In this document: positions 1-13,730 of the stretch, in pieces | Numbering within the stretch: the first letter of the stretch is position 1 | Layout of the letters: each line of letters starts with the position of its first letter | Source: Harmothoe impar | Lineage: Eukaryota > Annelida > Polychaeta > Phyllodocida > Polynoidae | NCBI GenBank assembly: GCA_947462335.1 | Contig: OX381714.1 | Coordinates: 35,860,025 to 35,924,024, forward strand | Direction: 5' to 3' | Length of the DNA: 64,000 nucleotides | Made by a program: the position numbers and the translations under genes | Notes under the pieces: model-generated | Database searches by the model: none | Told to the model about the DNA's origin: nothing | What the model saw: the letters and a program-made list of their open reading frames with translations, nothing else

Positions 1-2683
1 GCTGCCTGTTTAATCTGTCTAGTGTATATCAGTAAAATTGGTGATAGATATCAGACCACCACACAGCATGCTGAGTGAACAGGAGGAAATGGCTGTAATT
101 ATCATGGTGCTTTGCAAATACAAGAAAGATGACAGACATATAAGTGGCATAACAAATGTAAAACATAGATCTATCAGTTTCAATGTAAAGAATCTATGAC
201 CAGCTGGTGGACAACACCATATTGGCTTGACTCTGATATCCATGTACCATACTCATTGTTTTTCAAGAGGGATAAACAAAAGTAAGAATTGGTGTGAACA
301 TTTAGGATTTTGATACCACCAAAAAGGAGATAACATTGGTGTCCCTTTGTTTTTGCACGTTGGCAAATGTGGCGAGAATGACCAACACCAATTGAACATT
401 ATGTTACAACTTCTTTAGTTTTACCTGAGTTTTAAAACTCAAATCAATAAAGTAGTGTGCATATCCTGTAATATTTCAACTCTACGGTACAACATGGCTG
501 TTTCCCCATATTCCTTCATAGATAGAACAGACGTTGTTTCTTCTTAAGCCTTAGCAGAGAGCCCTATCAAAATGACAGATGCTGACGATAGGTATACTAT
601 GGTCGGCCTTAAAGGGTTAACTGAACGGATCAGAATACATCCCAAGAGATGTTTTAAACTCTCACAGGTGTATCCACAATATGGCCATAACAATAAGGTA
701 AGTACGTAAGTAAGCTACAGGAAGGAAGTGACTACTTCTCTGGCAACTAGATGCTAATAATCAATCACATGAAAAAAAATACAATGTGTTTGTCACAGCA
801 GCAATGATTTGGAGAGGGGCCTGTGCAAGGATAACAAAAGACTTGCCGGCCTCACTGATGAACCAAAAATCAAGCAGGCTTGAGAGGTATGTTAAAAGAT
901 GGTTTACAGTTCTATATTTAATCTATCACGATATAGCCATCAAATTCGTGAGGCAGACAATATGACAGGGGAAAGTATTTGTATAGTGCTTTACATTGAC
1001 AAGAATACACACCTGTATAAATGTCATCACAAATGTGAAGCATCTATGAGGTATGTCTTAAGCTTCAATGTTCAGATCAGCTGGAGGACAACTCCATGCA
1101 GACTTGACTCTGATGTCCATGTACCCTACTTCTTTTGAAAGAAGGATAAACAATAGTAAGCACTCTAGAGAGTCTATCAGGTTCATTTAGAACTGTTCGA
1201 ATCAGATAGAGGACAATTTCATATAGACTTGACTCTTTTTTCATGATAGCCGCTAAGAAGATACGTTTACTTAATGTCCACTTCTTGTCCCTTACACCCA
1301 GGTAAGTGTGATGATAAGGAGAACGAATTATGTTACAACATTATCGGTTTAAAGGTGATATATACGACCTCAGATATATAGATAGTTGAATTTCTGCTTG
1401 GATGTAAAGCGTCTCGTTGTTAGAGCGTACTGGAAGCATCCCAACATAAATTATTGTGTGAGTTTTAGCCATGCTAAACTTAAGGAAATAGATATTCAGT
1501 ACTTGATTACATCAACAATGCAGTGCCATCCTCGGGAAAACATTAGGTACTATAAGACTGTGAGTTGTGAGTTGAGCAATGGACAACTTCCAGGCTTGTC
1601 CCCACTGAGTCCTGCCATCTGATGGCTTTTGTCAACAATAAATAATCAAGCCCCTCCAACACATAAATAGTAGTTGAGATTGGAGTTCTGTCTCACATCA
1701 TTTTCAGACTTTCTTCTCAGAATAAATGGCAGATTATAGGAGGGCAAGGATGATACGATCATCTGAGAACCAAATGAAGAAAATGTAGGGTTGAGTGTGC
1801 CAGCTTGTATAGCAGCTTTAATATAGCAAGCCAATAGAGAAGATCATTATTCAGTTGAGCACATGAACTTGTACTTGAGCGATGCTTAAAGTGAGGATGC
1901 CCAGGTGAAGTCACCTGCCTCTTCTGTATGAGTATCAACATCCCCGACACTGTCATCCTGGACGGAATATATCTCATATAGAAAATACTCCGCAAGTGAA
2001 GTCACTTGCTAGACACTCAAAAAGGACAGTCAAGGGCAATAACATTACAGATAGACTTTAATTGGTATTACAAATAGGGGCACTATCGGTCTCATTCATG
2101 TAGAAATAGCAAATATCAGATTCATAGAGAAGACTTAATGTGGTGGACATATTAAATCAATTGTATTGCTACCGGGAGCTGGCAAATCAATAACCCTTTA
2201 CATAAAACGGACTGCGGTATTTTATAATACTACATTGTGTGGTGATACAGTGGGCCACTATAGTGCTTGCTCAAAGAATCAGTCAGACATTACAACGGGT
2301 ATAATAGATAAAGATATAATAATACCGGTACCAAGAAGGCGCCTTGCATATATGCACTGCAAAACTAAGTGCACAGAGGGACACGTACTGATCATTTATT
2401 TGTAAAAACCTTTGTTCTGTGTTTATGTCATTTGTTGGTCGCTTATTTTTTGGTCTGATTGTTGACCCAGCGACATTATGGTAAATTGTTAACTACTTAT
2501 CAAACACCACTCTAGTTTGTACCGGCTCACGCTAAAACAAACTTTACCTTGTGCCCTCTTGTTGTCTGTGCCAAGGGAATTATGTAACACACTTTTCTTT
2601 CTCATTTACTTTGTGACTATCTGTAGGAATTAAGTACTTAAAATATATAAAAAATTTAAGGGTAGCCAAATTATAATTTTGGT
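1..2683. other. Repeat-dominated stretch without a recognisable gene
   Basis: Segment 100-300 (CAAGAAAGATGACAGACATA ... TTGACTCTGATATCCATGTA) recurs diverged at 985-1165 and partly at 1190-1235. Segment 465-660 (TTTCAACTCTACGGTACAAC, AAGCCTTAGCAGAGA) recurs at 6455-6640, beyond the LINE. Short ORFs look random. Confidence 0.6.
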
Positions 2684-5600
2684 GTGATTCTGTGGATATA
2701 TTTAATTAAAGAATTAAAGATTTCTGAAACAAATTCAACGTTCCTCAAAATGTCTTACATAGATTTTGATACACTTAGAGGGTCTAGAGGCATGAAATTT
2801 CTTAATGTGAACGGGAGAAGCGGGTTTAAAAAGCCCAAAAATATGGTCATCTACTTCAAGGATTGGACTTGGTATGCATCACTGAAAGTTGGCTAAACAC
2901 TACACACACAGATCGGAAGTTACACATGCCAGGCTATTGCTTAATTAGACAAAATAGGCCAGTTACGCTAGGGAAAACTGGAGGTGGTATCATAAATTAC
3001 ATCAAACTGGAGTATGCACCACACGTCACCATAATTGACACACTGTGCACACTATCGAAAGACTTAGAGTGCACTGCCTTCACAGTAGAAATACCAAACA
3101 GGAGACATTTGTTTATTGTGACAGTTTATAGACCACCAAGGGGCAAACCCAAGGTGTGTTTCAAGAGACTTGCTGAGATCTTGGGAGATCCAATAGTTGG
3201 TAGGAAGGAAATTTGGGTCCTAGGGGATTTAAATGTAGATTCCAAATCAAGAAACACTGCGATGTTTAGGTACCTTACAGGACTTCTACGTAAGAGGAAG
3301 TTGAGAATGCTACACACAAGCCCTACACATTACCATGAATTTGGCTCTTCCACCTTGGATCATGTGTATACAAATAGCAATAAGGTTATGAGTCAGGGTC
3401 TAATCACTGAATCTCTGAGCGACCATACTCCCCTATATGTGGTAAGAAATCACCAAAGTATGGTGAAATCACGGAAAATCATAAAGGGGAGAAGTTACAA
3501 AAAATTATAACAAGTTACACACAAAGAGATTCACCCTAAATCATGACTGGAGAAACGTGCTAAGTGAAGATGTCCAAGTCCACACTGCGTATGACAACTT
3601 CATGGAGTCTATAAATAACTACTTGGATGAAGTACATCCAATTAAGGAGTTCACAGTAAAATATTTCAACGATACTAGTTACAACAAGGTGGTAGCAACA
3701 CTGGTGAAGAAAAAGAGGAAGCTACTCAAGTTTTCCCAGAGGGTACCCCCGGGGATCAGAAATGTTCATGTGAAAGCAGCACAACGTGTCTCGAAATAGA
3801 ATTTGGAAAGGGGATGAGGTAGATACAGAGATGGCCCTGGAGGACCAAGATGGTCGCCTGATTCCACCAGGTGAGTTGGCTAATTATGTAAACAAATTCT
3901 ATTGTGAGATCGGGCAGAAGCTTCCTCAAGAATTCCAAGTTGAGGGTGATGAACCAACAATGGATGGCATACTGGCTGACGACTTCCTTAACCTATTTGA
4001 TAGCGAGGAAATGAACTTAGACTTTTCAAAGAAGCTCGCTGTATCTATAAATGAGGATAAATCGTCTGGTATAAGGAATGTCAAGGCGTGCATTATAAAG
4101 GATGTCTTACAAACTATGCCCTCAATTTTATTAGAATTGATAAACAAAGTGGTCAATACTGGTGACTTCCCGCAACAGTGGAAATCTTCGACAGTTGTAC
4201 CATTGCCCAAAGGTGGAAACCAGAAGTTAGTAGGTAATTGGAGACCGGTTAGCCTATTAAATGTTTTTTCAAGTGGAGGAGAATTTACAATCAACCACAA
4301 TAAGTCCAGAAATACAATGAGCCAATGGTGAACGAGCACTATTGTATCATAGTCTGTATACTATATATTGATTACTGTACCGCTTACCCAATATATAATG
4401 TGATATTGAATATGTGTTGTGTAATTGATTGGCGGCCAGACAGTGTTTTGATCTTTGTGGTGGATATCACCCTGTTCTACAGAGTCACCTACAATGCCCT
4501 GAGCCCGTAGATGTCAATATTTTCAACTTATTGTAATAATCTCATGCCCATTGCAATAGAATATTTACTGTCTGATTATACCTTATATGTGGAATTACCA
4601 CCGCCAAATACCACATTGTCACTCATATAGTAAAGAAATATGCCCATACGAAAATGTGAAATGAAGCATCACTTTATATCTATGTAAATCCATTGGTGTA
4701 TAGATTACTGGTGAGTGTGAAAATGGAATCATGACTAGTCCGTATAATGGTGCTGAACTATGCATCAAATCCATGTGTACACTTGATGTATTATAATTGT
4801 ATTTATGAAAATCATTTATGAAAATAAATACTCTTACAAACTCAAAAAAAAAAAAACTTAGCGAGAAGTTAATGCACTCACAACTACTTGGGTACATATT
4901 GGAAAACAGGTTAATATCACCGTACCAGTTTGGATTTCTACCAGAGCGCTCGACTGCAGATGCTGTCCTAGGCCTTACTACGGTCATGTATGAGGCCAGA
5001 AATAGGGGAAAACTTACAGCCATCGTATATTTGGATCTTCGGAAAGCCTTTTACACGGTTTCACACACACTGCTTCTCGACAAACTGAGGAAACTGGGTT
5101 TAACAAAAAAGGCCCTATCGTGGTATAAAAGTTTCTTATCTGAAAGGACCCAAAAGACTCTAGTAAATGGAAACCTGTCTGATGAAGGGCATGTACCTCT
5201 AGGAGTGCCTCAAGGGTCCGTAATTGGCCCACTATTATTTATTATATATGTCGACGAGGTATTTAAGGCTGCTGAAAACACGTTCATGTTCATGTATGCA
5301 GATGACTTGGCGATGGGAGCAACATGGAAGGAAGTAGAGGATGTGAGATTGGTTCTACAATCAGACGTGTCCAGAGTTAGCAAGTGGTGTCAGACAAACA
5401 AGCTGACTATAAACACGGAAAAGACCGTAGTGATGTGGTCCCATTCGTCCAGACAACCACTCGACCTAGAAGGCCAACATATATTAGTAAATAATAAACC
5501 ACTGAAACGGGTACGCTCTTATAATTATCTAGGAGTGCTGTTGGATGCTGAACTCAACTGGAAGGATCAATGCAATAAAGTAATCAATCTGATGAAAATA

Positions 5601-6089
5601 CGCCTGGCACAACTAAAAGATATAAGAGCGGTTATTGACGAGGAAACTGCCTTGGAAATCTATAATACCATGGTGTTGCCAATTCTAGACTACTCTGACT
5701 ATGTAATTGAGGGTGGGCCTCAATGGGTCCCCAGGAAACTTCAATGCCTCCACAACTATGGCCTTAGGATCTGCTTGCAAATCTGGGATGCTAGAGATAT
5801 TCACGTGCATGAACTAATTACACTATGTAACTCAGAAATGCTATGTGATAGGAGACAAATGCATCTACAAGGTCTTATGTACAGACTTTCAAAACGCCCT
5901 GATAGAGTAGTGCCGGCACCTCGTTATTTATGAGGACACGAGAAAATAAGACTGAAAATACAGCACCCAAAGAGTGATGTTTATTTGAAAAGCCCGATAT
6001 ACCGTGGCAAATTAGCCTGGGACAAGCTCACATTGGCGCAACAGCGAAAACCGAGTCTTGAGAGTTTTAAAAACTCATTAAAAGAATGA
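2684..6089 (+). mobile_element. Degenerate LINE (APE endonuclease + reverse transcriptase)
   Basis: Seen: an apurinic-type endonuclease at about 2800-3460 with ITESWL, VTVYRPPRG, VLGDLNVD, STLDHVYTN and SDHTPLY. A linker follows (3557-3799 and 3786-4270, separate frames), then the reverse transcriptase: WRPVSLLNVF at about 4240, then after a break SPYQFGFLPERS, VYLDLRKAF, LGVPQGSVIGPLLF and the catalytic YADD at 5295-5306. The reading frame has a TGA at 5931-5933, followed in frame by a conserved-looking C-terminus (SLESFKNSLKE) that ends at 6089. Known: this domain order is typical of APE-type non-LTR retrotransposons of the CR1/Jockey-like group; I do not assign a clade. Frame changes, the nonsense codon and the insertion at about 4273-4856 show that it is dead. 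The 5' end is not defined. Confidence 0.88.
4273..4856 (+). mobile_element. Insertion with A-tail inside the LINE reverse transcriptase
   Basis: LINE coding sequence stops after LLNVFS near 4271 and resumes with LSEKLMHSQ near 4857, just where an intact RT continues. The ~580 bases between have no RT similarity and end in a run of about 13 A on the plus strand, as expected of a retro-inserted SINE or cDNA. No clear target duplication was found, and I do not recognise the source. Confidence 0.6.
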
Positions 6090-9000
6090 AGCCCGCACCA
6101 GGCGTGGTGAAGCAAGATGGTACCACAGGATGATTCTGATATAGGATAGACTAGAGAGAGAATATTCGAGAAGCTTACCCACTATAATCAATTTCAGGTG
6201 CCTCTAGACCCCAAAAAGACAACTCAGATGAAGTCATCTGATGTACTGTATCATAGTCATCATAAGAACATTACCTGGGTATACTACCCACTTTGTGTAA
6301 TTCAACGGTCAGTTGAAGCAAATACATATTTGTCAATGTATTCAAAAATTGATATGCAAAATCACCATATTGTATCACTATAAATACTCCTTCACCGGAG
6401 ATGTTGTTGCAATAATAATACTCAAAACTCAAACTCACATGCATTTCCTGTAGTATTTCAACTCTAAGGTACAATGGGGCTGCTTCCACGTTTTTTTTAT
6501 AGAAATACTGACTTTTTCTCTTAAGAAGCCTTAGCAGAGAAATTTATCAAATTGACAGATGCTTAACTAATATTGCAGGTGCATGCTACACATTCTAACT
6601 GGATGGGTCAGCATAGAGCTCCAGGGATGTCGTAAACTGTAACAGCCAGCACTCATGGTGAGGCATTTAAAAAACTGCATTCTCAGCTCTCTAACCTACA
6701 GGTAGAGGAGCAAGAAGTGGTTTCCACACAATTGTCCCCTTGTCCCACATGAACCGGGAAGACGGTTGTTGGCGCCGAACACCCTATGAAGACTCAAATG
6801 ACTCATAAGATGAACTCTTTTATTATCTTACTTCTACATAATGTCACACATGGATTACCTCATATTCTGTCCGTCCCTGTTTTTCGCCATGACTTCATTG
6901 GAGAATCGTATTACTTGATGTAAAATGTGGTCAATAAAACTATTTTTTTTAAACCTGGTATTATCTCCTTTCCACCACCACCACTCAAAGTCGCACCTCA
7001 GACCCTAGGCCCACACGGTGTAGTCATGTGGCCTTGGAAGATGACGGAGTGGGTACAAGGAATGCCTCATTATATAGACAATGATTATTCTCTCATTATA
7101 AGGTTGATATTTTATTTTTTGTGTCTAAATCTAACATTCCTATATCTTTATAGGTCTATGCATCTCAACCCAAAATAATAGCCTCCCTCCTGCATTGTGT
7201 GAATAGTTTCAAAGATTGCATAAAGAATCATCATTATTCTCACACATAATTATCTATTTGCATGCATTTCTCTTTGCAGTGAAACAAACCCAACTAAAAT
7301 ATACCTTGGCCCAGCTCCAATCTCACACAGCCAGTGGCGTGAGCTGTCCTTTCCTAACTTTACTTCCTCGTGTTGCACTAAGAGAAAGCACAAAGTGAGA
7401 TGACTCATAGGACATTGAATGTATCGTATTTTTTTAACATCACCAAGTAAATAAAATACGTTATAAACTCAAAAGTGTATCATGTTACTTAAAGTATTAA
7501 TTTACCATTGTATAGATCTCCATCCAGGGTCACACGCTGCTGTACCAAGGGCAGTTTCTTAAGGGTGAGTTGACAGCCCGGGAGCACTGGGGTCATTATA
7601 TACCTTAATCCCTTGCCCAGTGTGCATAGAGGAGTGAGAGGTACGATTGTGCCTTTCAGGGCGGGTTTTCGTGACCTGAGAGTATACATGATGCATGAAA
7701 TCACATACTTTGTCAATTATGTCCTTAGGAATAAGTTTTCAAGAGGTATAGCTTCACATACATTTTCAGGGAAACAATCATGTTTCATATACATTATATT
7801 ATAATCGGATTGTAATATTATGCATATATATGAATATATCTTGTAAGGAGAGGAAATGCCAAAATGACCTGGCATTATTGATATGTTTTGCATGTTTTGG
7901 CTAGAGACACACTAAGGCTTGTTGTGAGGCCCCTGTGCTTCAGGCGGGGGTAGGGAGTGGTCGTCTTTCTGGGCCTGGGGCAACAGGGAGAGGACGACAA
8001 AGAACCTGTCTGTGGAGGTGTTTTCTGGTTAAAAACACCTCACGCCTTACTAAGCCTTGAATAAAATAAATGCGGGTGGTCATTCTGGATTGTGTAGTAA
8101 CCTGGGCAATGGTCAGAATTAGGCTAAGGTAGGATTTAGCTTCGATTAAATAGATAGTCTAAACGATATAGAATGTACTAACTTACAAACACAAAGCAGG
8201 ACTAAGAAAGGATATTGAGGTCAAAAATATTTAGACGTTTACACGACTTTGATTCTAACTATTTCTCAATGGCACAGTAATTCATAATGTCCATGTGATA
8301 GAATATGAGAGTTTAAGGGTTCCGTCATAAGTAACTCGGTGTGTACATGAGATAAATTTAGTAGATATGTCCAAAAGCACTGTCACAATAATGTAACGAG
8401 CATTATCATTTTGTAGTCCGGAAATTCACTTATCACAGTTGTGAGCGAGCATAAAGACCATACATATACAGATCTGATATAGGCGCCAACCATACGTAGA
8501 AAATCTGCATTAATATAGGATTATTTAAAGGATACGGAAAAATACGCACCACAATTCACATCCGGGTATCAAGCACGTTTTCTTCTGAAATCTTATCAAT
8601 AAATAAACACTTATACCATGAAATGAACTTGGTACATCAATACTACGATTATCACGTCGAGACAAAAAGTAGCCGCAGCTCCCTTGGACTTAGCCAATTA
8701 TCTCTCACTGCCTTAACTATCACCCTTTATCTGGAAGTCCTAAAGTGTACATAATTATGATGATCATATTTCACCCTATATGGTTTTCGAAATTCAACAT
8801 TTTCAAATATATATATATTGTACATAAGCTAATTGTCGTCGAGTAGCACTTTGCAAAGTGTGCTTTGTTGAATTTAAATTTGTGTATTGATACAATATTA
8901 TATCGAATACCTACAAAGTGCTTCTTGTTTCTTAGTTGGTTATACTATATCACTCTCTACATTATTTTGATGCATCATTTTTATAGAGATTTCTATCCTA

Positions 9001-9135
9001 TGTGAAAGTTACAAACGTAGATATCAACCTGCTGTGCCATACAGCAATATCACCAATAACCTGGGCCCACAGATTGGATATGAGTGTTTAGGCCGGATCA
9101 GACCTTAATATATTAATTGAAGAGTCATGTGCACA
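6090..9135. other. Gene-free stretch
   Basis: Contains the second copy (6455-6640) of the repeat at 465-660. The rest is AT-rich unique-looking sequence. No splice-bounded coding exon or RNA gene was found. Confidence 0.5.
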
Positions 9136-9784
9136 GTGGGGTGTTTCACAAGGAAGACATACAATTAATTGTGGAATAAGTGTTTCTATAGGAGGTGTTA
9201 ATTGTATATAACCACTAAGACCGACATTTGGTTGTATCAATTGTATACTGCTTATAAAATGTGTTTCACAAAGGTCTACAACCAAGATGTTTAGTCAGTG
9301 TCTTTAGCCTACAATCTAGATACAACTAATGTATAAGTGTTTCACAATGCATATTAGCGTGGAGCTCATACCATGCCCGCTAATATTTTCCTTACATATT
9401 TTTTCACATTTTTTTCATGCAATATATGTGTCATAGTACACACAATAATCCCTGCAAATATGCGTTTATTCAGGATGAAAATAAACTGGTTATACACATT
9501 TAAACAACACTTATGTTGATCCTATGTGATCATCATACAAGGGGAGCGTATTTAAGATTAATACTACATGGTTATTAAGGTTGACTAACTTTTACCAAAT
9601 GTTAGTTTTAAGTTGGCATTTCACAAGCCGCATTATTATTTTCAATTGTATCTAAGTATATAACCATAGATATGATTGAAACTTGTGAAACACAAAGATA
9701 AGATTAACATTGGGTGATATTAAATTGGTCTTAGAAAACATGTAAAATTAATTGTATCTATTTTCCCCTTGTGAAACACCCCAC
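9136..9784. mobile_element. ~650-bp MITE with GTGGGGTGTTTCACAAGG ends
   Basis: Perfect 18-bp terminal inverted repeats: GTGGGGTGTTTCACAAGG at 9136-9153 and its complement at 9767-9784. Internal copies of TGTTTCACAA-type motifs (9206, 9260, 9330, 9680 regions) face both ways. No coding potential. Confidence 0.8.
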
Positions 9785-10976
9785 AGGACTGGAAACGATG
9801 TCAGAAAAGTATTTCCAAAATATTGTTCAGATTTTATGGGTTACCATGTATAATTGACTATGAGTCAATTTACTGTCAGAGGCAGACTTAATGAATGCGA
9901 TTTCCTAAATGCAACTGCTTCTAAGGAGTGAACTAATAACATTAACACAAATCATAAAGATATTTATTATCAACGACACTTTAATTATATGACCTATGAC
10001 TACAAAGCTAAAACGAACACCACTGAGATAGATCTTTATAAACGAACTTCAATAAAAGTGCTCAACCCATGCCGCATAGAATAGCTCAACGATGATAATC
10101 AGATTAGTTATTTTCAAATAAGATCGCTTCAAAACTGCAAAATATATGGAAACGTTCGAACTTCTAAAGGATCTAACCTAAAAGATCACAAAAGAAAGAC
10201 AGACTAAAACCTCGATGGTTAGGAAAGGAGTAAAAGTCTCACATACTCACCAGCGACCTGTCCCTCTCTCTCTCTCTCTGTTACCTTCACATGACTGACA
10301 TCCAGCACGTGACGTGTATCCTACAGTCCCCACCCAGGGTTCACCAAAGTGACAGGTGCCTCTACATCTATAGGAACCTGTGACTCCCCCTGGACGGGGA
10401 GAGTGAACTACTAGTGCACTGGTATGCACTGGTCTGCCATCTGGTGTACTGCTCGTTTATCTTGAATGTTTTACTCGACGTTGAATTGACATTCTTGTCT
10501 AGACAGTAAAGGGGTAGCCCACATAGGGAAGCCAACATCTGTAGTCGTGATGTAAAGGGGAAGAGTAAAATGGGATGTATTAGCAAACCACTGGCAGCAA
10601 TTAAGTCTAGTAGGTACTCGCCCATCATGGTCCCGGCCCTACTGGTCAACAAGGGAACCCTTGATGGGGGGCGGACCCCATGTCCCCTGTCCATTTAAAC
10701 AAAATTCCCATGTTGCCATATTTATTGTAAGAAATGTCCCATGTCACTTATCTATTTATTCCTCCTGTCCCATATAACTATAGGCCCCAAAAAGGGTCTA
10801 TGTCGCCATATCGAATTAAGAGGTCTAACAAAGACTTGATAACTTCCCATCGAATTTCGACCTCAGTTTCAACTCACGTGTAATATAGAAAATGCTTAGA
10901 CTACCAGTACTCCAACTGGTACCAAGGAATTCATCCAATGATGTTGAAATCTCTAGGTCTCACTTGAGTAAACTAT

Positions 10977-11193
10977 TAGGGTAGATTCACCTGGAGTCGG
11001 ACACATACCCGGAGACGGACACTTGCGTTTGGGGTTATTCAAGCATTTTAAGCTCTTTATTTGTGAATAATGGTTAAGTTTGTGTGATATTCTCTCTAAA
11101 AGACCAACACTAGAAGTGGTATCGTACATGATTAACCTCAAATTTCACTGCCCGTCTCAGGGTATGTGTCCGACTCATGGTGAATCTACCCTA
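10977..11193. mobile_element. 217-bp MITE with TAGGGTAGATTCACC ends
   Basis: TAGGGTAGATTCACC at 10977 and its exact complement ending 11193, followed inward by further inverted similarity (GTCGGACACATACCC / GGGTATGTGTCCGAC). No ORF of its own. Confidence 0.8.
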
Positions 11194-11436
11194 ATACGTT
11201 AGCCGTCGGTGGCAAACGATGGCTGTATACATACAGGAAGGTAATTGATCGTGACCGGTGGAGCCCTCTATCGTGGTGCATTGTGTTTGTCAAAATGTTA
11301 CGTAGGGCGATATTTTGTGCAGTCAGCAAACTTTCTTAGTGTGGGCATCAATAATTGCTGGGTACTTGGTATGTAAGCCTCCCTGCTCCCGACCTTTCCA
11401 CTCTGTGCTCTGTCATTACGGAAGTTCATAGTGTAG

Positions 11437-11565
11437 AGGAAATGACAACAATGCTGCATTGTCCTGAGCACCCACTTTTTAAGAGACGGGAATACGCTGT
11501 GAAGCGTAATAATTATGAGAACTTCAAAAACAAAACATAGATTTGGCTGCAAATAGCCAACCTAT
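11437..11565 (+). repeat. Dispersed repeat, inverted partner at about 15277-15405
   Basis: The stretch with CCTGAGCACCCACTTTTTAA, TTCAAAAACAAAACATAGAT and TTGGCTGCAAATAGCCAA recurs in reverse complement near 15277-15405, in intron 2 of the first WSC/CTLD gene, at roughly 80 percent by eye. Family unknown. Confidence 0.65.
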
Positions 11566-11599
11566 AAGGCCTGTATATTGCTTTCATGCATTAATGCCT

Positions 11600-13730
11600 T
11601 TGGTAGTCATAATGCATGAATGCAGTTCATAGTGTAGAGAATTCATTGTGCAGCCACCCATATCAAAGCTGCTATACTAGTTGACACACTGAAGCCTACA
11701 TTTTCTTCATTCAGATGATTGTATAATCCTTTCCCTCTTATAACCTCAATTTCAATCCAATTTCAATTTGCAAGGTTTTTATTCTGCAATCAGGAAAAAT
11801 ATAAAAGTACATACAATTATATTTGTTTCAATCAAATTACAGAGAAGGTTGATACTTACAATGAATGATTAATTACATTTGCATTCTTGACTACAGCACC
11901 TCCATTTCGTTATTACAGCATGAGAACTTACAAAAAGTCAGTTATGGTGATATTACTTGGGGTCAAGGGGAAGGGGAGGGGGCGGGAAGATGAATATGAG
12001 GTGATACCAAATTCTTATAGTGGATACATGTAGAGGAATTCCATACATATATGAGGGTAATGTTTATCTGACTAAAAGACATGGAGAGGTTATAATCAAC
12101 AGGGATTTTACAATAATAATCAACATTTTATAATCAGCATTTTATATTTAATACCCTACTGTTCTAATATACCAGGTGATCGAGATACATTTTCATAATA
12201 CATTTTTCAAAAGGCACAGGACAGTTGACAGTCATACAACGAGGTGATGCTTGAATAAAGATAGAAATAGATGTCTGAGTATGATACGACTCAAAACCCG
12301 CGTTACTAATACCAATACAATACAAAGACTTTGTAAGTTTTGTATACATCTAAGTTTGCCAGCCAAGTTGAATGAATTCAACGAAAAGGTTCATTTGCAG
12401 TATGTCCGTGAAAGTCTTTCATTGCTGATCTTACCAACAGAGTCTATACCTGGCGAAACACTGCAGATGGTGCTACCCTGTTGAGGTGATTATAGGTGTG
12501 GATAGAATGCTGGAACCATTCTTTTTTTCTGATCTATATCCTTGAATTTAGCAGTTAAAAGTCACTAATTGGAATGAGATGTTACAAGTAGACTGTAATA
12601 AGGAGACCCTTTATGAATATGCAGAAAATGATTTGTATATCTGAGGTGGTATGGCAGCTTTAAAGTAACCCATCGTGCATTCATGGTACACATAATATTA
12701 TGATTAGGTTCCACTTGTCTGTTACAATTCCCTTGCCGTTCAAACTGCATGGTCTTACTTTTCTTCAGACATTGTACACAAATTAACTTCCGCAAGCCAT
12801 CATCCACACGCCCATACATATATATCCAAACATGACTAGACCCATACTAGCGAGTATACCCCCGGACACTTCTACCTGTACCAAAAGGGTAATCAATAGA
12901 TTCATATTGCCGCTATATAGATGCTCGCTCCCCAGGCATTTAATAATTAATGCACCATTAAGTGGTTCCATTGAAATTAAAGGACCCCATTGTTAGACAC
13001 CTGGCACCACCTCAAGGGACATTTTAAACACAGAATATTTAGTGGTTGACAGGGAGGGGGGATTACTCTACTGTAAAAAGGTAGTCAGATATTGCATGAA
13101 GTAAAACACAGAGAGATCGTTGTATGAAGCAGTGGCTATTTCTTCTTTATGTGTCAACTGAGCTCTTGGCGGTGATGAGTCCTGTGTCCTATTAATTTAG
13201 CCTAAGTTTCGTAGGACATCCAGATGAATGTCAGCTGAATATTATATCAAGGAGCTATCTATTAGCATTGAAATCCGGAGTGACCCCCCCCCCCTCCCCC
13301 TCCCCAACCCACCATAATCCTATATCACCTCGCCCGTGACTCTGACTACAGTCGTTGTCTCTTAACGGAAATGGGATTTGCGCCAGGATTTGCTCAATTG
13401 ACCGCAGTGTTTGAGCAACCCCCCATTGGTCCTGTTATCTCCAGGGTCTGCATGAGCTGCTCTGTAAGCTTAATCATCCAGCTGCTTTCACCCAACGACG
13501 GAACTGTTACCGAGCTGGTGGTATTAACTCACTCTAGGGACTCTACCCTAGCCAAATAGGGTCTACACTATAAGCTTACAGTCTTGGAGAATATTTTCAT
13601 ATATTGGAGAGTTTTACAGAATTTTGTGGGAGTTTTCTGGAGTGAAGAGCTCCTTATGAGGTGGTGGTGGAGGGGACACAGGAGTGACCTACCCTATGAC
13701 GTCTGACCCACCCTGAGGTGCTCAGATACT
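11600..13730. other. Gene-free stretch upstream of paralogue A
   Basis: AT-rich with a C-rich tract near 13285-13310. Any 5' UTR exon or promoter of the WSC/CTLD gene should be here, but no TATA box or clear exon was recognised. Confidence 0.45.

Noticed and set aside
3926..4339. 137-codon minus-strand ORF
   Set aside because: Antisense shadow of the LINE linker and RT region.
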